51,527 nucleotides of DNA from Minisyncoccota bacterium (GCA_028690055.1 JAQVBZ010000009.1:1-51527), one strand, 5' to 3'. Counted from the stretch's first letter, positions 10,663 through 20,452 are shown. Program-made: numbers and translations. The notes: generated by a model from the letters alone, not told the origin.

Positions 10663-11363
10663 ACCAATTCACCGTTAGTTAAATATTCAACGTCGCCATA
10701 TCCGCTGATATGCGCGAAGAGTTTTTCCAATCTTTCCCAAAATTGACATTCCTCTATCTCCCAGCTGTGTCCCCAGACGTGGAAGACTCCGCCTTCCTCT
10801 TTGATCTTATCAAACATCGCCATACCGAGTATCTCCCAATGCTTGTAATAGATTGCTGTTTTCTCGGGATCGAGATTTGCGAAGCGAGCGATCTTGACTG
10901 CGTCCGAACGATGGCTGTAAGTGTGGATGCTGGTCGGCAGCTCCAAGGGTGTATCGCTCAAGTTCATAGAGAAACGATCTATGGTGCGCGCCAGAGTGAA
11001 GCCGTGTTTTTTCACCTGCTGCACATTGAGGAAAGTGTAGCTTCCTCCCGGGTAGCAGAAACTCGTCACGGGCTTTTCCAAAAGTTTCTCCAGATATTCT
11101 TTTGATTCCCGGATTTCCTTGTCTGCTTTCGCCGCACTGATTTTCCCCAGCCGCGGATGCGTCATCGTGTGTGCGCCGATTTCGAATTCTTGTGAGAGTT
11201 TGCGCAGCTGAAAATCGCTCAGCAAATCCTCTCTCTTGAATTCCCGATTTTCGGGCGCAACGTAAAACGTACCTTTGAGGTCGTATTTCCGGAGCAGCTC
11301 GGCAAGTTTGAGATCGAGCTTGTGCCCGTCATCCCAGCTTGTAGTTACAATTACTTTCGGCAT
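10659..11363 (-). CDS. Polysaccharide deacetylase family protein
   Basis: 234 aa; 'TTSWDDGHKLDLKLAELLRKYDLKGTFYVAPEN', 'EIGAHTMTHPRL', 'FCYPGGSY' NodB-homology motifs; 4-bp overlap with downstream GT4. Confidence 0.92.
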   Translation of the reverse strand: MPKVIVTTSWDDGHKLDLKLAELLRKYDLKGTFYVAPENREFKREDLLSDFQLRKLSQEFEIGAHTMTHPRLGKISAAKADKEIRESKEYLEKLLEKPVTSFCYPGGSYTFLNVQQVKKHGFTLARTIDRFSMNLSDTPLELPTSIHTYSHRSDAVKIARFANLDPEKTAIYYKHWEILGMAMFDKIKEEGGVFHVWGHSWEIEECQFWERLEKLFAHISGYGDVEYLTNGELV

Positions 11364-11371
11364 ATATTTAT

Positions 11372-12514
11372 TTAAATATTATTCTTAAGATTGAAAACCT
11401 CTGCGACTCCGATAGCGATGTTGTTCCAGCTATACCGCTCGATTTCTCGACTTGAAACGATAGAGTTGCGGTTTTCTAAAATTTTTTCTATTCCCTTTGC
11501 AATGCTTTGCGGGCTATTCTTAGTAATCACATCGCCGCTATTCTCTCTCATAAAATGTCGTGCGGCATTCTGTGGTTCATTAACAGTCAGTATCGGCAAA
11601 CCGCAAGCCTTGGCTTCCAGTACTACCATTCCAAATCCCTCACGGCTCGACGGCAGTGCCAGCATACGGGAAGATTTCATATATGAAAAAAGTTTATTTT
11701 CTTCGACAAAACCCGAGAAGCGGACATTCGATTCTAATCGCAAGTCGTTCACGAGCTTTTTCAGCCTATCTTCTTCCGGCCCTTCGCCGACAACCGTGAG
11801 CATTACATCAGGAAAATTCTTCTTTACGATATCCAGCGCCGCAATCAATTTATCGACATTCTTATGGGCAATCAATCTTCCGGCGAAAATGATATCCGAT
11901 TTTTCTTTCCCCGCTTCTGCCTCTGCAATCTTTTCGAGGTCGATACCATTCGGAATGACGACGACGTTCTTCTTTCTTCCCAGTTTGTCCGCAAGCTCTT
12001 GTGCGGTCTGGTCTGAAACGGCAATTATGGTATCGGGCAATCCGGATGCGATCCGCTCCACCGCGTAGCCGACAATTCCCATCAGCCCCAAGTATTCCCT
12101 CCAATACCCACATCCCCAAACTTCGTGCCAAGTGCAGTAGAGAGGCTTTCTCTTAATCCAAGTGACTAATCGTAATGAAAAAAGCGAGAAATACGGGAAG
12201 CTGCAGCAATCGATCACGTCGAAAGATTCTTTGCGTAGTTGCCAAGCAGCCAAGCCGAATCGGAAAGCTTCTCCGATTGATCTTTTTCCCTGCTTCGTGT
12301 ACAGAGATTCGTTTCTCATTATGCCGTGCAAAGTCATACCGTTTTCCTTGATCACATCAGCTCCGTTCCAGGATTTCATTCCGTAAAAATGCACGTCATA
12401 TCCTTCTGCCGCCAAACGCTTGCCCACTTCGAAGAAGCGCTTTTCCGCACCGCCGGTGACGTATGGGAAAATCGCATCATAGACGAAGGCAATTTTTTGC
12501 TTTGGCTCGTTCAT
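11372..12514 (-). CDS. Glycosyltransferase family 4 protein
   Basis: 380 aa; 'FVYDAIFPYVTGGAEKRFFEVGKRLA', 'FAGRLIAHKNVDKLIAAL', 'PSSREGFGMVVLEAKACGLPILTV'. Confidence 0.93.
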   Translation of the reverse strand: MNEPKQKIAFVYDAIFPYVTGGAEKRFFEVGKRLAAEGYDVHFYGMKSWNGADVIKENGMTLHGIMRNESLYTKQGKRSIGEAFRFGLAAWQLRKESFDVIDCCSFPYFSLFSLRLVTWIKRKPLYCTWHEVWGCGYWREYLGLMGIVGYAVERIASGLPDTIIAVSDQTAQELADKLGRKKNVVVIPNGIDLEKIAEAEAGKEKSDIIFAGRLIAHKNVDKLIAALDIVKKNFPDVMLTVVGEGPEEDRLKKLVNDLRLESNVRFSGFVEENKLFSYMKSSRMLALPSSREGFGMVVLEAKACGLPILTVNEPQNAARHFMRENSGDVITKNSPQSIAKGIEKILENRNSIVSSREIERYSWNNIAIGVAEVFNLKNNI

Positions 12515-12518
12515 GGTT

Positions 12519-13253
12519 TTATAAAAATAGATTCTTAAAATTCGAAAGTTTCTTTTTCCTCTTATTTAGTCCTCTGTGCATCAACTGTTTGAATACATCC
12601 CAGCCATCATATAAAGTGTCGAGCTTTGATTCTCCGACACGTTGACGGTACTCTATCGGCACTTCTGCGCACCGGAATCCGTTGGTAAATGCCTCGATTT
12701 TTATTTCCTGTGAAAATGGCATACCAGGCGACTCTACCGAAATCGCTTCCCAAACGTAGCGTTTGAAAATCCACATTCCTGATTGCGAGTCGCGAAAAGG
12801 ACAAGAGAAAAAGGCATTCATTATCTTCGTCAAAACAAACGTACCCAACGCGTGGATGTGTGCCATCAGACCCGGGTTCAGTTTTTCCAGGCGGTTGGTG
12901 CTCAGGAACTCCAAATCATTTCCCAAAAGATATTCTACCAATTCCAGTGTCCGGTCGAAAGGATAAGTCATATCCGCGTCGCCCGTGACTACGATATCGC
13001 CCGTCGCGTTTTTGAATCCCTCTTTGTAGGCGTTGCCATAGCCACGTTCGCACTGCGAAATAACCGTCGCTCCATTTGCGCGCGCAATCTCAGCGGTACG
13101 GTCTTCGGAGCCGTTATCCACGACAATGACTTCCGTCTCGTAGCCCGCTTCGTGAAGCTTTTCCCTCGGTATCTGTTTTAAGACTGCCTCGATTCCCGCT
13201 TCCTCATTGAGTGCAGGGATGACAATTGAGATTTTCATATATTTATTTGTCAT
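12519..13253 (-). CDS. Glycosyltransferase family 2 protein (DPM1/dolichyl-phosphate-glucose synthase-like)
   Basis: 244 aa; 'ISIVIPALNEEAGIEAVLKQIP', 'VIVVDNGSEDRTAEIAR', 'GDADMTYPFD'. Confidence 0.92.
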   Translation of the reverse strand: MTNKYMKISIVIPALNEEAGIEAVLKQIPREKLHEAGYETEVIVVDNGSEDRTAEIARANGATVISQCERGYGNAYKEGFKNATGDIVVTGDADMTYPFDRTLELVEYLLGNDLEFLSTNRLEKLNPGLMAHIHALGTFVLTKIMNAFFSCPFRDSQSGMWIFKRYVWEAISVESPGMPFSQEIKIEAFTNGFRCAEVPIEYRQRVGESKLDTLYDGWDVFKQLMHRGLNKRKKKLSNFKNLFL

Positions 13254-13818
13254 TGTTTATAATAAAATGTATCGCCTGCCCGCCTTCGGGAAGCGTCACG
13301 GATATGATTCCTGTTTTAAAGTTTCGAGTGGGAATGTACGACTCGCTGATAGTTGCGCTCTCTCCTTCTTTGATAAATGCTTTGCCTTCTTTTACGGGAA
13401 GATTTTCTTGGCTCATATTATCTTTGAAATATATATAATAAAGATATTCTTTATCGATGCCTTCCGAGTTTTTTATGGTAAAGGTGAAATCAATCATCTC
13501 TCCGGAAACCGCAGTATTTGGCAAGTCGTCATAATATTCGAAATGTAGGGCGGTGAACGGTTCTTCTCGAGGAATCAGCAGCAGCATGTCCATCTTGCGA
13601 TATACCCACTCCTGACTGGCCGAGGCATAACCGGCAAGGGTAAAAATTATAATTGCTGTTAGAAAGAGAAAGGGCAATTTGCTTTTCCTTCTATTTTTAC
13701 TCGGAGATTGCTCTCGCATATACGACAAAACGGTTCCACCTGTCATTTGTGGCGTGTCTTCTCCTATGTTCATTCCGTTGTGCAGCAAAGCTGTTTTGAG
13801 CAAATCCGTTGCGTTCAT
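13243..13818 (-). CDS. Single-pass membrane protein with extracellular beta-rich domain (DUF1616-like?)
   Basis: 191 aa; one TM 'LPFLFLTAIIIFTLAGYASA', then 'GEMIDFTFTIKNSEGIDKEYLYYIYFKDN..'; overlaps downstream GT2 by 11 bp. Confidence 0.55.
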   Translation of the reverse strand: MNATDLLKTALLHNGMNIGEDTPQMTGGTVLSYMREQSPSKNRRKSKLPFLFLTAIIIFTLAGYASASQEWVYRKMDMLLLIPREEPFTALHFEYYDDLPNTAVSGEMIDFTFTIKNSEGIDKEYLYYIYFKDNMSQENLPVKEGKAFIKEGESATISESYIPTRNFKTGIISVTLPEGGQAIHFIINNDK

Positions 13819-13955
13819 ATTGCGATTTTATACGATTATCCCATTTAATCACTTAACCGTAGAGAATAGCAGATTTTGAGGCATTTGTCAAGGAAGCTGA
13901 CTGACCCAATCGCCTGCACTTCCCGAAGCATATTTTCATCCGAATAAACCTGGAG

Positions 13956-14168
13956 TTAGATTCCCCTCTCGAGAGGGGAAGAGCCGTTATGGCTTTAGCT
14001 ATAACGTTGCGAGGGGTGTGTTGAAACGGCTAATTACTGACGATTTACATCTTATAAACCCAATTGCTGCGTGGTATTGGAATTATGAGTCGCAGACCGT
14101 CCCCACACACCCTGCGCGACAACAACGCTACGCATTTGTTGGCGCTACCCCTCTCCAGAGGGGAATTA
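13956..14168. repeat. MITE-like inverted-repeat element family B (CCCCTCTCGAGAGGGG ... GGGGTGTGT ... ACACACCC ... CCCCTCTCCAGAGGGG)
   Basis: Both ends palindromic, internal GGGGTGTGT/ACACACCC in inverted orientation; copies at 26359 and 31112. Confidence 0.85.
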
Positions 14169-14222
14169 AAACGATCTGAGTCTAAACCGCTCTACCCCCC
14201 CGTCATTTTACCAAAAACGAAA

Positions 14223-14302
14223 AAGCCATCGATACTATTCCCTCTGATTGCTAGTTGCGCGGCATTTCGTGCATATAACAAGGAGTTCGGTATCGATGGC
14301 TT
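14223..14302. repeat. 13-bp perfect inverted repeat AAGCCATCGATAC/GTATCGATGGCTT around a 54-nt loop
   Basis: Arms at 14223-14235 and 14290-14302; on the minus strand followed by TTTTTCGTTTTT. Confidence 0.75.
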
Positions 14303-14348
14303 ACATCTTTAGAGGTGCAATAATACGGTTAATCCGTTCGGCAAGGCT

Positions 14349-15581
14349 TTACTTCCGAGAGAATATATCTTTCAGTGTTTGATAAACGAGTTTCCTGGTT
14401 CCGTCATAGCGCAATATGCCGAAGAAATTCTCCGTAGTAGATTTGTCAGTGCTGCTGTCACATAGAGAATACCAAAAAACGTTCCCTATATGGTTAGGAT
14501 TTTCGGCTTGGAAGGCGAAGATGCTTTTTGCCATCTGGCTTTGAGCCTCCTCGCTCATAAAATCTTTCCCATACGAAAAACCTTCCTCTCCGATGGCGAA
14601 ATCTCTGCCTGGCCCGCCGGTAGGAGCTCCGTATTCGGTAATCCATATCTTTTTTTCTCCGTCATCATTTTCGTTCATAACTTGCCAGACTGATTTGATT
14701 TGCGGCCAACCGTAGTCATAACCGGGGTAAGTATAGGGATGTAATCCTAAAATATCGAAATAATCCTTGGCTCCTTCCCCGTACATCGTTTCGATGAAAC
14801 TCAAGGGAGATATACTTTCATCCTCCTCATCCCCCATATCGGTCAGTCCGGCAGAAACCACTATCGCGCTTGGATTTACTTCTTTGATTCTGGCGTAGGC
14901 GGCTTTGAGCAATTCGGTATAGTCGTATGCGTCCGGTACGGGATACCAATATACTCTATAGTTGGGTTCGTTCCATATTTCCCAATTATCAATCGTCCCT
15001 TTATATCTCCGTGCGACAGTACCGGCGAAATCAGCAAACAGCTCATAGTTTTCAGGTGGACACTGCTTGCCGCTCGGGCAGGAGCCTTCCTGTGCCCACT
15101 GTGGCGCATAGGTTATGATACCGAGTGATTTGATGCCATATTTTTTAGCGGTATTGGCAACGCGATCTGCCCCACCCCAATCATAGCTCTGCTCATTATT
15201 CGGCTGGATTGCCTTCCAGTCCAAGTCCCAGCGCACCCAGGTAACACCCAAATTAGTCAGTTCTTGAAAAAATCTATTCAAATCTTCCTGTTTCCAATAA
15301 ACAAGATTTCCTCCGGCAGCTATTCCAAAACCGTTATCGACGATATTCGCGGTCGTAGTGGTTGATAAGAATTGATCTGCCGCGGCCTCCCCCTCAATAG
15401 TGGAAACAGCCTCATCCGGAGTGCTTCTCGCCCGCGCACCGTGGCAGATTAAACCGTCTGTAGCCGTCTGGTCAGACACTCTCGCTTGTTGTAACAAAAA
15501 AACAGCCGCAATTAAAAAGAGCGGCACAATAAGGAAGCCCATTTTTTTTACTCTATTGTAGTTTGATTCGCGATAAAGCAT
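14349..15581 (-). CDS. Secreted glycoside hydrolase, clan GH-A-like (GH39/GH5-type)
   Basis: 410 aa; N-terminal hydrophobic signal/anchor; 'GVTWVRWDLDWKAIQ', 'NWEIWNEPN' (acid/base E) and 'KIWITEYGAP' (nucleophile E). Confidence 0.8.
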   Translation of the reverse strand: MLYRESNYNRVKKMGFLIVPLFLIAAVFLLQQARVSDQTATDGLICHGARARSTPDEAVSTIEGEAAADQFLSTTTTANIVDNGFGIAAGGNLVYWKQEDLNRFFQELTNLGVTWVRWDLDWKAIQPNNEQSYDWGGADRVANTAKKYGIKSLGIITYAPQWAQEGSCPSGKQCPPENYELFADFAGTVARRYKGTIDNWEIWNEPNYRVYWYPVPDAYDYTELLKAAYARIKEVNPSAIVVSAGLTDMGDEEDESISPLSFIETMYGEGAKDYFDILGLHPYTYPGYDYGWPQIKSVWQVMNENDDGEKKIWITEYGAPTGGPGRDFAIGEEGFSYGKDFMSEEAQSQMAKSIFAFQAENPNHIGNVFWYSLCDSSTDKSTTENFFGILRYDGTRKLVYQTLKDIFSRK

Positions 15582-15797
15582 ATCTTTGTCTTAGCCCCAC
15601 CAATGCACCTGAAGACTGAATCTTCGACGAGAAGACGCCGGATTTTCAAAAGTATATTTTCAAGTAAATATATCTTACACCAATTTCGCTTTTTTGGCTA
15701 TTTTGCTGAATAAAGATAAAATAAAATCCCAAAAACACTTAGTGTGTTTTTGGAACAAAATTTTAGAATTTATTTTTTAATAGTATCTTTTTGTTTT

Positions 15798-16901
15798 TTA
15801 GTTTTTATCAATCACCACAAAAGTTTTTTGTTTCAGTCCCGCATAAAAGGCCATTGCTTCTATAGCTCCTATCAGAGGTATCGCAAGTAGATAATGAGGC
15901 TTTTTTAATTTTATGATTCCGTAGATATACACCATCCAACAATAAAGTCCTCCGGGTATTGCACACCAGAGAGGTCCCCACATAAACCAGAGAGGGAGGA
16001 ATGCCCAAGATCCAAATATACCTAATGCCCCCATGACCAACCGGGAAGCCACGACAATCTTCATCGTTACCGGACAATATTTCCAGTCGTCCATTATGCC
16101 TTTAAACCACCTACCTCGTTGTTTGAGAAAATCTTTGACGGAATTTGGTGATTTTATACATACTTTTGTGGACGATTGCCAAGTCTTGTAGCCTCTGCGA
16201 ACAAGCTCTGAGGCGAAACGGAAATCTTCGGTCAGAGACCTGTTATCATAACCTATCTCTTTCAGTACCTCTCCTTTGACTGTCAAAAGTTCGCCATGAA
16301 GTCCTATGAGCGGAGTCTTGAGCAATCCCGTGAAAAATCTAAAAATAAAAAGGTCATCAAAGTAGCGAATGGAATCCATCACATAACTGATATCACTCTT
16401 CCCTCTTCTGGGATAAAGTACCGGATTCATAGCGACATAACCTTTTTCGTCATAGCCTGGAATTTCGAAAAGGAATCCGTCATCATGCACCAGATTGTCG
16501 TCATCCACGAAAGTATACCATTTTCTTCCCTCTACCTTGGTTTCTATGAAGAAATTCATTGCCCTTCCTTTTCCGACCAAGTCTCGGCGGTAATCTTTGG
16601 GGACTATCACCAGATTCAGCCCTATAAGCTCGGGAATAAGTTCGCTTCCTTCGTCGACAAGTATCCAGATCGGTACGTTCAAAGTCTTTTTCGTGTGCGC
16701 TATGCACTCGAATAAAGCTTTCTTCACTTTACTGTTCGCTATCGATACTATGACTACTTCCACATTTTCAGCCTTTTCTCTTCCCCTTTTTGGTTTGTAC
16801 ATCTGAGCAATCAGTCCCAAAAGGATGAAGACAGAGAAACAAGTCCAGCAGAAGTAAGCACTGTTTTTCAATAATTCGGACAAATAATACCACGTATTCA
16901 A
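15798..16901 (-). CDS. Membrane glycosyltransferase family 2 (processive type with TED and QRGRW motifs)
   Basis: 367 aa; 'FVDDDNL', 'LTEDFRFASELVRRGYKTW', 'FLKQRGRWFKGIM' followed by TM segments. Confidence 0.85.
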   Translation of the reverse strand: MNTWYYLSELLKNSAYFCWTCFSVFILLGLIAQMYKPKRGREKAENVEVVIVSIANSKVKKALFECIAHTKKTLNVPIWILVDEGSELIPELIGLNLVIVPKDYRRDLVGKGRAMNFFIETKVEGRKWYTFVDDDNLVHDDGFLFEIPGYDEKGYVAMNPVLYPRRGKSDISYVMDSIRYFDDLFIFRFFTGLLKTPLIGLHGELLTVKGEVLKEIGYDNRSLTEDFRFASELVRRGYKTWQSSTKVCIKSPNSVKDFLKQRGRWFKGIMDDWKYCPVTMKIVVASRLVMGALGIFGSWAFLPLWFMWGPLWCAIPGGLYCWMVYIYGIIKLKKPHYLLAIPLIGAIEAMAFYAGLKQKTFVVIDKN

Positions 16902-16984
16902 TTTTAAGCCTCCATTTTTATACGCAGTTGCTATCCTAGCTGATTATTCTCGGTCTGTCAATTGTTCATGGGGCAGAAATAAGT

Positions 16985-17013
16985 TTGACACAAATTTTGA
17001 AGGGCGCTAGAAT
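16985..17013 (+). promoter_or_regulatory. Sigma70-type promoter (TTGACA-N17-TAGAAT)
   Basis: TTGACA at 16985-16990, 17-bp spacer, TAGAAT at 17008-17013, upstream of ORF 17046. Confidence 0.8.
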
Positions 17014-17045
17014 GAAGTAGGGTGCTTAATATGTAAATAAAATAT

Positions 17046-17465
17046 ATGATTTATCAAAAAATTCTCGGTACGCTAGCACTGTTTGTCTTTGTAATAGGGG
17101 TCATTTTTTCCACCTATTCCTTCGTAAGCGCTGGCAATAATTCTCAAGGAAATCTTCAATTTGACGGTATCGTAACCGACATATCCAATGACTCGATTAC
17201 ATTGGATGATGAAACGATTATTTATATTAACGAAAAGACCAATTTTGTTGCTCAGCTGAACTTCACTGATATCAAGAAGGGCGATCGCCTCAAAATCAAT
17301 GCCAAAGATACCGGCTCTGAAATCGTTGCTAAGGTTGTAAAAAGGATCAGTTGCGGTTCAGGATATGGAAACGGGCATGGGAATGGTAACGGTAACGGAA
17401 ATTGCAATGGAAATTGCAATGGAAATGGAAATTGCAATGGAAATGGAAATTGCAATGGAAACTAG
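17046..17465 (+). CDS. Small secreted protein, DUF5666-like OB-type domain with Gly/Asn/Cys repeat tail
   Basis: 139 aa; N-terminal hydrophobic signal; 'FDGIVTDISNDSITLDDETIIYINEKTNF..KKGDRLKINAK'; C-term GNGHGNGNGNGNCNGNCNGNGNCNGNGNCNGN. Confidence 0.7.
   Translation: MIYQKILGTLALFVFVIGVIFSTYSFVSAGNNSQGNLQFDGIVTDISNDSITLDDETIIYINEKTNFVAQLNFTDIKKGDRLKINAKDTGSEIVAKVVKRISCGSGYGNGHGNGNGNGNCNGNCNGNGNCNGNGNCNGN
17365..17462 (+). repeat. Short tandem repeat (GGAAATTGCAAT/GGAAAT units) encoding the (N)GNCNGN tail
   Basis: Direct reading: ggaaattgcaatggaaattgcaatggaaatggaaattgcaatggaaatggaaattgcaatggaaac. Confidence 0.9.
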
Positions 17466-17490
17466 CGCCGGACGATTGAATTCTAAATAG

Positions 17491-17513
17491 AAAAACGCCT
17501 TCGGGTGTTTTTT
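17491..17513 (+). terminator. Rho-independent terminator downstream of the small secreted protein
   Basis: AAAAACGCC-TTCG-GGTGTTTTTT hairpin with one G.U pair and a T tract, 26 nt after the stop codon. Confidence 0.8.
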
Positions 17514-17578
17514 GTCACGGAAAAATAAATGCGAGCCGATTTGATTCATTCTGTATCATAGAAAAAAGATTTTTGATT

Positions 17579-17750
17579 TGTCATTCCGGCCTCCGAGCCG
17601 GAATCTGCGATATACTACGCTGACACTTGCTGTCCTGAGAGGAATAGAACTATTTTACGGCATTTCTGAGGTCGTAATATAAAGTACGGCGTAATAAATT
17701 GCATCTAGAAGAAATATATCGCAGATTCCGGGTCAAGCCCGGAATGACAG
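17579..17750. repeat. Palindromic MITE-like element family D (~172 bp)
   Basis: tgtcattccgg..ccggaatctgcgatata / tatatcgcagattccgg..cccggaatgaca terminal inverted repeats. Confidence 0.85.
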
Positions 17751-17757
17751 AGAGAAG

Positions 17758-20412
17758 TTAGTATAGAACTTTATACAAAAAAATTTCCTTCGCTTCGAAA
17801 ACTTTCTGAAGCCTTGCCGACTCATCCAGAAAACCATATTTCTGCCAGTCGGCAGTTTTGGCTAAAACGATATAATCAACGCTTTGTGTTCGTAAAAAAT
17901 CAATATTATCGTCCAGACTTTGTTTCCCCTGAAGCATCTCAGTAATCCGCTCATCCCACTCCATTTGTGATCTGTCTATGATATAGATGCTGTCCAAATT
18001 TTTTCCGCTTATGATTTCGGCGGTAAAAAAACTTCTCGCCGGATTGGCGGCCGTAATCTTGCCGGCAAAATCCAGTTCAGGGTAGCCGTGCCAAGGCAAG
18101 AAAAGGACGTTCTCTTTTTGTGTATCGGCATTAAGCGTCTCCTCTACCTCATACCAGGAGTCGGGATATTGATAAGCGCGAAGCTGTCCTTTAAAACCGA
18201 AGAACATGTTGTTGACCAATAAGTAGCAAAACATAATGACAGATATGAACGAGCAAGCGTAAATAACCTTTTTTGTGTTTTCTTTAGCGCTCCGACTGAT
18301 CCAATCGGCAGTCAATTTGACGCCCAGCGGAAAAAATAGCGCGTAAGAAAAGGCCAGTACCCCTGTTACCTTAGCAGTCTCTCGCATCCCCGCAAACCCC
18401 GGCAAATAGCGAAAAAGAAAATCTGTAAGCAACCATGTAATAGTGGTAGCATACCCCGTAGCAATCAGCGCGGCTGGCAGGAAGATTATACCCAGGGATA
18501 TTGCCAGCGTGTTATTCTTTTTTGCCAGATTAATAAATCCGACAAAAGAGAAGGCAATGATAACAAGAGTCAGCACCCACCAGTAAGGGAAGATATCCTT
18601 GGGAAGGAAAAATGAGTCCTGCCAAAAACCGTAGAGAGAAAGCACATTAAAGAATGCTCCCCAAACAGGATCGGACATCGTCGAGAATGCCTGGAAATCA
18701 CTGCTCGTGATTTTCGCCAGTGTACCATCCGCATCCAAAAAGCTTTTAAGCCAGAAAGAATTAACAATCAATAACAGAAGACCTTGTAAGACCGCAAACA
18801 AAACAAGTTTTTTTCTTATCGGCGCCGTCTCAGGCTTTTTGAGATTAGCGAGTCCGACGACCTGTGCCAGATAGACGATAGCGATCACCAGCATAAACCA
18901 GAAAGCGATATACGCCCAGTGCAGGCTGATCAGAGGATATATGGAGAATAGTGAAACAGACATCCAAAAATCTTTCCGTTTGTCGCTTTTGAGAAATTGA
19001 AGAAAGGAACTGATTACCAACGGGAAAACGGCGTACCCCAGTAGTACCAACCATTGTCCTGCCAAAAGGCGTTCGAACACATACGGATTGAGCATATAGA
19101 AAATCCCGGAAAGAATCGCCCAGCGGCGCGGCATCAGATTACGGGACAATGTAAACATAAGATAGCCACTGAGGTAGAGTATGAGAGACAAGAGAGCTTT
19201 TTGCAGAAACGCCGTAGAAACAAAGCTACTGAATAATTTAAGCAGAAGCATCAACGGGTAGCCCGACGTCACGCCGTCGGATATATATTTACCCAGCTGA
19301 ATATTCGGCCCCCAGACCATATCCAGTAGGAATATATATCCTTCTTGAAAAAAGACAGGTAGCATAACGGCGCAAACGATAACAAAAAACATCATCTGCG
19401 GCAAGAATCTTTCTCTCCCTCGGTTTTCTCTTTTTCCCTTGTAAACCGTTCCGAGGATGGGCAAAATTTTAAATATCGATATTTGAGCCATCTTATTGTC
19501 TGTGGATATCTCTTTCGGACTTTTCTCCACAACCATAGCATGGCAATTTTCTTTTTCAATAACTGCCTCGGCCATTTTGAATCCACCACCAACCGCCTGC
19601 CATTCCAGCTCCCCTTCCTCCCCGGCAATTTCTTTGCGAAGATACCAAACTCGTTCAGTCACGCGTGTAAAAATCCGACTGAGAATTAATCCGATTCTGG
19701 ATGTCGAACGCTCTGACATTGTCGCGTCTTTGGATGTTTGTCTCATGTCATTTTCTAAATCCATCTCGGAACAATTCTTATTTTCGATAGTTGTATCCAG
19801 AGTGTTGATTCCAATAATGGGTTTCGGCGCCTCGACTATGTCATTTTCGTCCTTACCTTCTTTGCGAAAATCCCATATTTGTTTTGCCACACCAAAAAAA
19901 AGAAAAAAGTATGTCCATATCGCCGCTTGCTCTGCCCATTCCTCTCCTTGAAGGAGAATATAGCTGTCACTTAGAAATAACAGGATGGGGCAAGCCACCA
20001 GACAGAGTAGCGCCAAGGCAATCGAGATGCGCGCATCCAGATTCCAATAAAAAAGCGAAAAGAAGAAAATGAGGAAAAAAATCGATTCGATTTCCCAACC
20101 GAGAAATTGCATCGTAAATATAAAAATCAAAAAGATAATTACTGCGCCCACTATGTCAAAAAGCTTTAATCTGTTGAATAAGCCCAAGATTTTCTGTCCC
20201 GGAGACTTGGTCCAATAGAAGATGACAAACAGCGATACGACTAGAAGTCCTATTCCTTCCCCCCAGCCAAGAACTTGTTTTGTGAAAATCAGTATCAGAA
20301 AAATGAAAGCCTCGCCGACAACATCAGCGGTACGCAGATTTTTCAGCACATACAAAATGCCGCGAAATATATCGGTGGGAGTGAAAAGATAATCTGAATA
20401 TTTGAATGCCAT
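17758..20412 (-). CDS. Large polytopic membrane protein, probable GT-C glycosyltransferase
   Basis: 884 aa; multiple TMs; GT-C-like segment 'MFTLSRNLMPRRWAILSGIFYMLNPYVFERLLAGQW', 'YLPGFAGMRETAKVTGVLAFSY'; duplicated N-terminal TM module. Confidence 0.65.
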   Translation of the reverse strand: MAFKYSDYLFTPTDIFRGILYVLKNLRTADVVGEAFIFLILIFTKQVLGWGEGIGLLVVSLFVIFYWTKSPGQKILGLFNRLKLFDIVGAVIIFLIFIFTMQFLGWEIESIFFLIFFFSLFYWNLDARISIALALLCLVACPILLFLSDSYILLQGEEWAEQAAIWTYFFLFFGVAKQIWDFRKEGKDENDIVEAPKPIIGINTLDTTIENKNCSEMDLENDMRQTSKDATMSERSTSRIGLILSRIFTRVTERVWYLRKEIAGEEGELEWQAVGGGFKMAEAVIEKENCHAMVVEKSPKEISTDNKMAQISIFKILPILGTVYKGKRENRGRERFLPQMMFFVIVCAVMLPVFFQEGYIFLLDMVWGPNIQLGKYISDGVTSGYPLMLLLKLFSSFVSTAFLQKALLSLILYLSGYLMFTLSRNLMPRRWAILSGIFYMLNPYVFERLLAGQWLVLLGYAVFPLVISSFLQFLKSDKRKDFWMSVSLFSIYPLISLHWAYIAFWFMLVIAIVYLAQVVGLANLKKPETAPIRKKLVLFAVLQGLLLLIVNSFWLKSFLDADGTLAKITSSDFQAFSTMSDPVWGAFFNVLSLYGFWQDSFFLPKDIFPYWWVLTLVIIAFSFVGFINLAKKNNTLAISLGIIFLPAALIATGYATTITWLLTDFLFRYLPGFAGMRETAKVTGVLAFSYALFFPLGVKLTADWISRSAKENTKKVIYACSFISVIMFCYLLVNNMFFGFKGQLRAYQYPDSWYEVEETLNADTQKENVLFLPWHGYPELDFAGKITAANPARSFFTAEIISGKNLDSIYIIDRSQMEWDERITEMLQGKQSLDDNIDFLRTQSVDYIVLAKTADWQKYGFLDESARLQKVFEAKEIFLYKVLY

Positions 20413-20452
20413 GGTTGTTATTTTTCTGCATTAATTAACTTGTCAGTATACG

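Noticed and set aside
17365-17462. Tandem repeats as CRISPR/ncRNA
   Set aside because: Repeats are 6/12-bp coding microsatellite units without spacers.
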